A DNA stretch of 64,000 nucleotides from contig JACCIC010000053.1 in the NCBI GenBank assembly GCA_018907035.1, forward strand, positions 2,956,001 to 3,020,000, written 5' to 3'. Both the position numbers and the translations under genes were made by a program. Shown here piece by piece: positions 58,720 through 64,000 of this stretch. The stretch's first letter is position 1. Each line of letters starts with the position of its first letter. The notes below the pieces were generated by a model that saw only the letters and a program-made list of their open reading frames with translations, did no database searches and was not told the DNA's origin. The stretch comes from Sycobia sp. Sy_11 (taxonomy: Eukaryota; Arthropoda; Insecta; Hymenoptera; Epichrysomallidae).

Positions 58720-58938
58720 CCAACGCACGGAGCTCGCCTCCCGTCCTCGTGAGCGCGCGTCGAATACAAGAATGCACGACACTTACCACCGCGCAGTTCG
58801 AGTCTCGAATTTTTGACTTTTCTCTCGGACGACGCCACGCGCGGGCTATCCCACTGTATGATGCGGACCGCAGGCAGTGTCCCCTTCTCGCGCTCGGATT
58901 TTCAACGCTTTCGCGTAGGTATTTTGTGCGTGTTTTAG

Positions 58939-58972
58939 GGGTGTGTGTGTGAGTGTGAGTGTGAGTGTGTGA
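58939..58972. repeat. (GT)n/(GTGA)n tract
   Basis: GT with regular GA interruptions. Confidence 0.93.
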
Positions 58973-59098
58973 ATGCGCAAAGCTTCGTCTAGCACGCGTT
59001 CATCCGTGGGCATCTCTCGCCCCTGTGCATTCTGCATCCCCGCGCCCCCCCCTCACCCGAACGTCGATATGTATTTCTGATTATGTACATACGATGAT

Positions 59099-59136
<38 letters not shown>
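59099..59136. repeat. (CTA)n triplet repeat
   Basis: About 12 pure CTA units. Confidence 0.97.
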
Positions 59137-59876
59137 GAGCGCTTCTTGTCACTCCATTCGAGCGTACACAGACCCAGCAGTCTGCGCATCTCTGCCCTCG
59201 CCACGAAACGTTTATATGCAGATGTATATACTGTTCGGTATAACGCGCAAGCCGCAGTGACATTCGCACACACTCGCAGGGATACAGTGTACGTATATAA
59301 TACACACGCGCGCGCGCCGTACACACGTGCATACAAGTACCACGCACCGATTTCTCCCCCTCTGTTCTCGCACATCGTCGTCTTTCTCTGTTTTCGGATA
59401 TTTTCCCCTGTCCCTCCCCCTTGTCGCCGTTGAATCCCCCTCCTCGCCCCGTATCGCGCCAAAGACCGAAATTTTCTCGCGGCACTTTAACGTCCCTCAC
59501 CAGGATCGCTACTCTATATACACACACGCGCAGGCGCTCGCATCTCTCGCGCATATATACGCGCGTGTGTGCATACACATGTGTAAAAGAGGCGCTCGCT
59601 CGTTCGCTCCCTCGGCACTTCGCGACCGGCCGTCGGCGGCACGGCGTAGCTGCGCTCGTCGACTATACATTTATAAGCTCTTCTCCCAAAAATGCCAGCA
59701 CCCGGAGAAAAGAACCCGGTGCTTCCGTTACGTGTATGCATATTGCGTGCACACGCGCACGTGTATGTATACATACGTACACGTACGGGTATAGGCGGGT
59801 ATAAGTATATACGCGTTGGGTAATATCTAGGATACAGAGATACGGACGAAAATCACACAAACGTGTGTGGTATTGT

Positions 59877-59878
<2 letters not shown>

Positions 59879-59920
<42 letters not shown>
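59879..59920. repeat. (TA)n microsatellite
   Basis: Pure TA. Confidence 0.98.
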
Positions 59921-59925
<5 letters not shown>

Positions 59926-60145
59926 TCGTGCCAAAGCAAGGTCGCACGCGCGCAGTATACCCGGTGTATCGTGCGGGCGAGGGTGCAGCGGGCGCTCCGA
60001 CGCTTACGCGGCCTTATTGTTTATTGCTTGGGAAGCGCCCACCCGGCACCCGCGCGCTAACCCCCCCCCCCTGGATTAAATATAAAAGGTCGTCTCCGGC
60101 TAGACCGAGTGGCAGGCAGACGCGGGGAGACGGAGAGCCAGATGC

Positions 60146-60170
60146 CCTCTCTCTCTCTCTCTCTCTCTCT
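60146..60170. repeat. (CT)n microsatellite
   Basis: Pure CT. Confidence 0.96.
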
Positions 60171-60491
60171 GTCTCCACGTCTCTGTCTTCCCCTCTTCGG
60201 CTCGCGGCCCGTCGGACGCCGGGCTTCGCGCGTCGCTCGCGACCGCGGAACTTTTTTCGCTTTATCCGCGATAAAAGCGCGACGTCGCGCGGCGTGTCGC
60301 GTGGCCGCGCCGCAGCAGCACGCCGCGGAGCCGATCTACGTACCGTGTAATGTTTATTCACGAGTGATGATTCGCCGCTGCGATAAGGGGACCGCGTAGC
60401 GATGAAATAAATGGGGCGGCAAAGAGGTACGTAGGGCGGTCTAGGCGCGCGTGCTCCATACGCACATAAAGTGCTCCTCTAATTCATTATG

Positions 60492-60495
<4 letters not shown>

Positions 60496-60551
<56 letters not shown>
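60496..60551. repeat. (TA)n microsatellite
   Basis: Pure TA, 56 bp. Confidence 0.98.
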
Positions 60552-60553
<2 letters not shown>

Positions 60554-61244
60554 ATAGGTACATATACAGCTTATAAAAAAGTTTATTACAGCGAGCACTT
60601 TGCGATACGCGAAAGCGACGCGCTCACGCGTGTCCGCTTCAGAGGATACGGGAAGCCGACGGAAAAGGAGACAGTGTTTTTACCAGAGAGGGCATTATGA
60701 CAATGACGAAAGTTATTCCAAATATTATATTGCACGCGAAATATTTCTACAACCGATTACGCATATATAATTGCGTATCGAGTTTTTAATATATGTATAT
60801 TCGACGCGCGTGTATACACACGAGCGAGCGGCTTGCACGCTCGCAGTAGATATACTCGCTGTGTCCGCAACTGCTCTCCACCTCCCCCCCCCCCGTTATT
60901 GGGAACGGACAAGCCTAATATTTACTGTGCAGTATACGAGTGTATTACGTATATTACACGTATATTTACGACGGAATGTGAGCGATAAGGGAGTTATATT
61001 CGACTGTAATGTAATTGCGCCGTGCAAGGGATTTTCGTTTGGAGGAGAAAGTGAGTGAGAGAGAGAGAGAAAGGAAGATAGAGAAGAGCAACTGAGATAA
61101 TACCTCGAGATGTATATATAGAGCATTATAAAAACATACCATCGATGCGATGCAAAACGAACGCGCGGTGTGTGTTTGTGTGTGTGTGCTCTACTATACC
61201 ACAGATGTAATTTATCATTTTTTCCTCTTTTTTACTGCAATTCG

Positions 61245-61268
61245 CTCTCTCTCTCTCTCTCTCTCTCT
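61245..61268. repeat. (CT)n microsatellite
   Basis: Pure CT. Confidence 0.96.
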
Positions 61269-61371
61269 GAGTGTATGCGGAGGCTGGGCGGTAGAAGGGG
61301 GCAAAAAAGGCTAATACGTTTGTATTTTTATAATTGCCTCGTAAAATATCGGTCCTTCTCTCCTTCCTTTA

Positions 61372-61400
<29 letters not shown>
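61372..61400. repeat. (CT)n microsatellite
   Basis: Pure CT. Confidence 0.96.
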
Positions 61401-61402
<2 letters not shown>

Positions 61403-61475
61403 GCGCTCTCTCTTGGTCGAGAGAGATACACGATATATAGAACGCCAAGCGAGCCGACTGCCCTCCCGCTCGACC

Positions 61476-61478
<3 letters not shown>

Positions 61479-61537
<59 letters not shown>

Positions 61538-61538
61538 A
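61479..61538. repeat. Compound (TA)n(TATG)n
   Basis: TA to about 61525, then TATG units. Confidence 0.97.
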
Positions 61539-61650
61539 CACGGTATTACCGTAAGCAAAGAGGAACTATAATAATACGTGCAGCCTGGGTCTAGACGAAT
61601 AATTCTTGCAAATTGCCACGATAAATACGTTGATTGCGTTCGGGAGAGAT

Positions 61651-61654
<4 letters not shown>

Positions 61655-61719
<65 letters not shown>
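61655..61719. repeat. (GA)n microsatellite, longest pure GA
   Basis: About 32 GA units. Confidence 0.98.
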
Positions 61720-61721
<2 letters not shown>

Positions 61722-61787
61722 CGCCACTCGCTGTTTTATTTGTTTTTGAGCTTAAGTACATATTATAGGGCTGCGTGCGAGCGCCTG

Positions 61788-61817
61788 AGCGCGCGCGCAC
61801 ACACACACACACACACA
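61788..61817. repeat. (CG)n(CA)n tract
   Basis: Short CG then CA. Confidence 0.95.
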
Positions 61818-61980
61818 AGAGGGATATAAGGTGCTTTTCTTTACGACCCCGGCCGAATAAATAATATAACGCGCTCGCCTCCGTGGGATACAACGTTTGA
61901 TAAAATACCCCCACCCCTCACGGCTGCCACCGCGTATGACTTGTTTATTCGATTTCGCTATGTATATGTCTATATATACA

Positions 61981-61986
<6 letters not shown>

Positions 61987-62033
<47 letters not shown>
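61987..62033. repeat. (TA)n microsatellite
   Basis: Pure TA. Confidence 0.98.
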
Positions 62034-62035
<2 letters not shown>

Positions 62036-62666
62036 CCGTTGGGTGTCCTGGCATAGTTATACATTCGCACTGATGTATGCATATTATTCTAAAGACACAC
62101 TGACACATCGCGATAAATAAAAAAGTTCGTTCCCCCGCCCCCTCGCGAGCGCGGCACGAGCACGTCAGGACTCGTAACTTCGCGGCAGTCTCTGGCGAAT
62201 ATTATATATATATCTATATATATATATATAAATATCCACGGGTACATATAACTTTTGCTTTTTCTTCCCCCTTTGCATCGATTAAATTCCAAATGCGCCT
62301 GTATAAACGGAGGTTTAATTAATGGCGCGTCGCCGGACCAGCATTATCGAGGGGAAGAGATATAGGAGAGCGAGGGGGAAGGGGGAAGGGGGGAATCATT
62401 GGTTCCTTGGAGAAGGCCGAGGCAGATGCTTATAATATACACGCGATCTTGGAGAAGCATGATTTGGGGAAAAATTACAGGAGGGCAGAGCGGGAGATAG
62501 CGAGAATGAGAGGCGGGAGGGGGGGGGGACAATATTTGTGTATACCGGGAAGAACGACCATAATATTTCCATATTCAACGCCAGAGTAAATCATAATACA
62601 GTGGAAATTAAATCCAGCCCGCGCTCTCGCTCGGTCCAGAACTAAAATAATCTCCTTTTTTTCTGC

Positions 62667-62688
62667 TCTCTCTCTCTCTCTCTCTCTC
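62667..62688. repeat. (CT)n microsatellite
   Basis: Pure CT. Confidence 0.95.
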
Positions 62689-63397
62689 ATATATCTCCCT
62701 TCCTCTTCTTCCCTCCTTCCCATCGTCCTTGTCCATGTCCTACTAATAATAGTTCCCGATCTGGGAATCGCAAAAAAAAAGCATCATCTGGCCCTCTTCG
62801 TGACTGCCCTGACAAACAGCCGTCTGGAGGCGCATCGCATTATATCAGCTTTCTACCTTTTTTTTTCGTCTCTCCTTCAAATACAAATGCACAACGTCTC
62901 CATGTACACGTGCAGGTGCACACTCGTGCGCATGAGCGTACGGCCAAGGGGGCGCGCGCTACGCACAGTGCGATTACACTGTGCATATATACACCGCGTT
63001 TGTTGAGCATATTATCAGGGCATTTTATACATGTTTAGATATATATGTGTGTGTGTATATACACGCGCGTATACATGCCCGAATGACGGGATGCGCGTCG
63101 TGTTCCGCGCCTACGTTCCCGGGGCAAATTGCGTTTATAGGAATAGCGAAAGGTATCTGTCCCCGGGGAAATATAGACCTTTCCTTACTCCCGGCTCGGT
63201 GCGCGCGGACGCGTACGGGCGAGTCGACGAACCTCCACGGGCGAGCGGCAGCGCCGAGGGCGACGCGGCCCGCCAACGCGCGCCGCCCCGAGCGCCGCGC
63301 AACTCGACGGGGATATCTACACGTCGCCACTAAAAAGATCAATACGCCGTCCTCTCCTCTCGTTTCGCTATTCTCTTTCGCCTCTATCTCCCCTTCG

Positions 63398-63403
<6 letters not shown>

Positions 63404-63433
<30 letters not shown>
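63404..63433. repeat. (CT)n microsatellite
   Basis: Inverted partner of the GA tract at 63535. Confidence 0.96.
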
Positions 63434-63436
<3 letters not shown>

Positions 63437-63530
63437 TTTCTCTCTCCTCTGTTTTTCTCGCCGCCAAGAGAAGAAGAGAGCTGCTCGGCGGGGCTGTGCG
63501 CGGGCGAGGACGTTCTGTAGAGATAAAGGG

Positions 63531-63534
<4 letters not shown>

Positions 63535-63566
<32 letters not shown>
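63535..63566. repeat. (GA)n microsatellite
   Basis: About 100 bp after the CT tract. Confidence 0.96.
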
Positions 63567-63569
<3 letters not shown>

Positions 63570-63824
63570 GAGGGCGTGCGCGCGCCGCAGTATCACGCGC
63601 ATACGCACGCGGGGCGCCAAGCCGGGCCACCACGCGGGCGCGCGCAGCAGCTGTCGCCATTTCTAACAATAAAAGAGATTAGACGGAGAGAGATAGCGCG
63701 AGAGGGTGAGGGAGCGAGCGAGCATGAGATATACATTATACATAGAGGGAGGGTGAGAGGGAACCCTTGTATATATACATATAAATACAGCTGAATTCTG
63801 CACGTATGGCAAAACCACCCTCCT

Positions 63825-63827
<3 letters not shown>

Positions 63828-63875
<48 letters not shown>
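63828..63875. repeat. (TA)n microsatellite
   Basis: Pure TA. Confidence 0.98.
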
Positions 63876-63876
<1 letters not shown>

Positions 63877-63956
63877 CAATGCCCGCGTACAACGCCCTAA
63901 TGAAGACGAACAATAATGCCGCCGATCGCAGCGAGAGCTAATCGGACCTTGGGCGA

Positions 63957-63988
63957 GGGGCGGGGCGGGGGGAGGGGTGGGAGGGGGG
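63957..63988 (+). other. Long G-quadruplex motif
   Basis: Six G-runs of 3-6 separated by single C, C, A, T and A bases, close to the window end. Confidence 0.8.
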
Positions 63989-64000
63989 TAGGCTTCCTCG

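Larger units (their letters stand above)
58440..58860 (-). promoter_or_regulatory. CpG-rich block with CRE and minus-strand donor-like sites
   Basis: A full palindromic CRE, TGACGTCA, lies at 58546-58553. On the minus strand GGTAAGT (58787-58781) is a near-ideal splice donor and GGTAAGC follows near 58530. The block is very CpG-rich. Together these could mark a non-coding first exon and promoter firing leftward, but no initiator or coding exon is identified. Confidence 0.2.
58861..64000. other. Non-coding: continuous microsatellite-rich island
   Basis: The longest uninterrupted island: TA, GA, CT, CA, CTA and CG tracts every few hundred bases in CpG-rich DNA. No gene. Confidence 0.72.

Overview
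This window looks like nuclear DNA of an insect, most likely a hymenopteran and plausibly an ant; genus and locus cannot be fixed. The reasons are the very dense long dinucleotide microsatellites, CpG-rich GC blocks alternating with AT-rich blocks at kilobase scale, a decayed Jockey/CR1-type LINE with a TAAA tail, and LTR remnants. I found no convincing intact protein-coding gene and no tRNA, rRNA or CRISPR array. Almost all long open frames are translations of (TA)n, (GA)n, (CA)n or (TATG)n tracts (poly-IY, poly-ER, poly-TH, poly-MYVC). The window reads as intergenic DNA or the inside of a very large intron.

The layout is a repeated alternation. GC-rich, CpG-rich islands packed with simple repeats lie at about 0.3-2.1, 4.5-5.6, 6.6-9.1, 10.6-12.9, 14-15.5, 19.3-19.9, 22.4-23.6, 27.4-29.5, 30.3-31.6, 33.8-35, 35.9-37.9, 40-41.9, 43.5-45.5, 46.9-49, 50.3-52.2, 53.3-54.5, 55.5-57.4 and 57.9-64 kb. 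Between them are AT-rich stretches with few microsatellites. I count 37 (TA)n tracts of roughly 35-70 bp, about thirty (GA)n/(CT)n tracts, and about a dozen (CA)n/(GT)n tracts, several fused to (TA)n or (CG)n.

The best-supported non-microsatellite element is a degraded LINE on the minus strand at 32.48-33.76 kb. It keeps recognisable reverse-transcriptase blocks in the right order, including a decayed GVPQGS box and a decayed YADD box, and ends in a TAAA tail. A second cluster of relics lies at 15.6-18.6 kb: a glutamine-rich frame broken by one stop, short near-perfect palindromes, a Helitron-like 3' end, and two candidate solo LTRs. At 23.9-24.5 kb a diverged 68-bp direct repeat brackets a small inverted-repeat element.

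The remaining low-confidence items are possible regulatory DNA (octamer/homeodomain cluster, SOX-like cluster, CRE with splice-donor-like sites, a recurring CAGATGTC element), G-quadruplex and Z-DNA candidates, and one orphan splice-acceptor-like site with an open frame at 54.17 kb. Nothing here can be assigned to a pathway from sequence alone.
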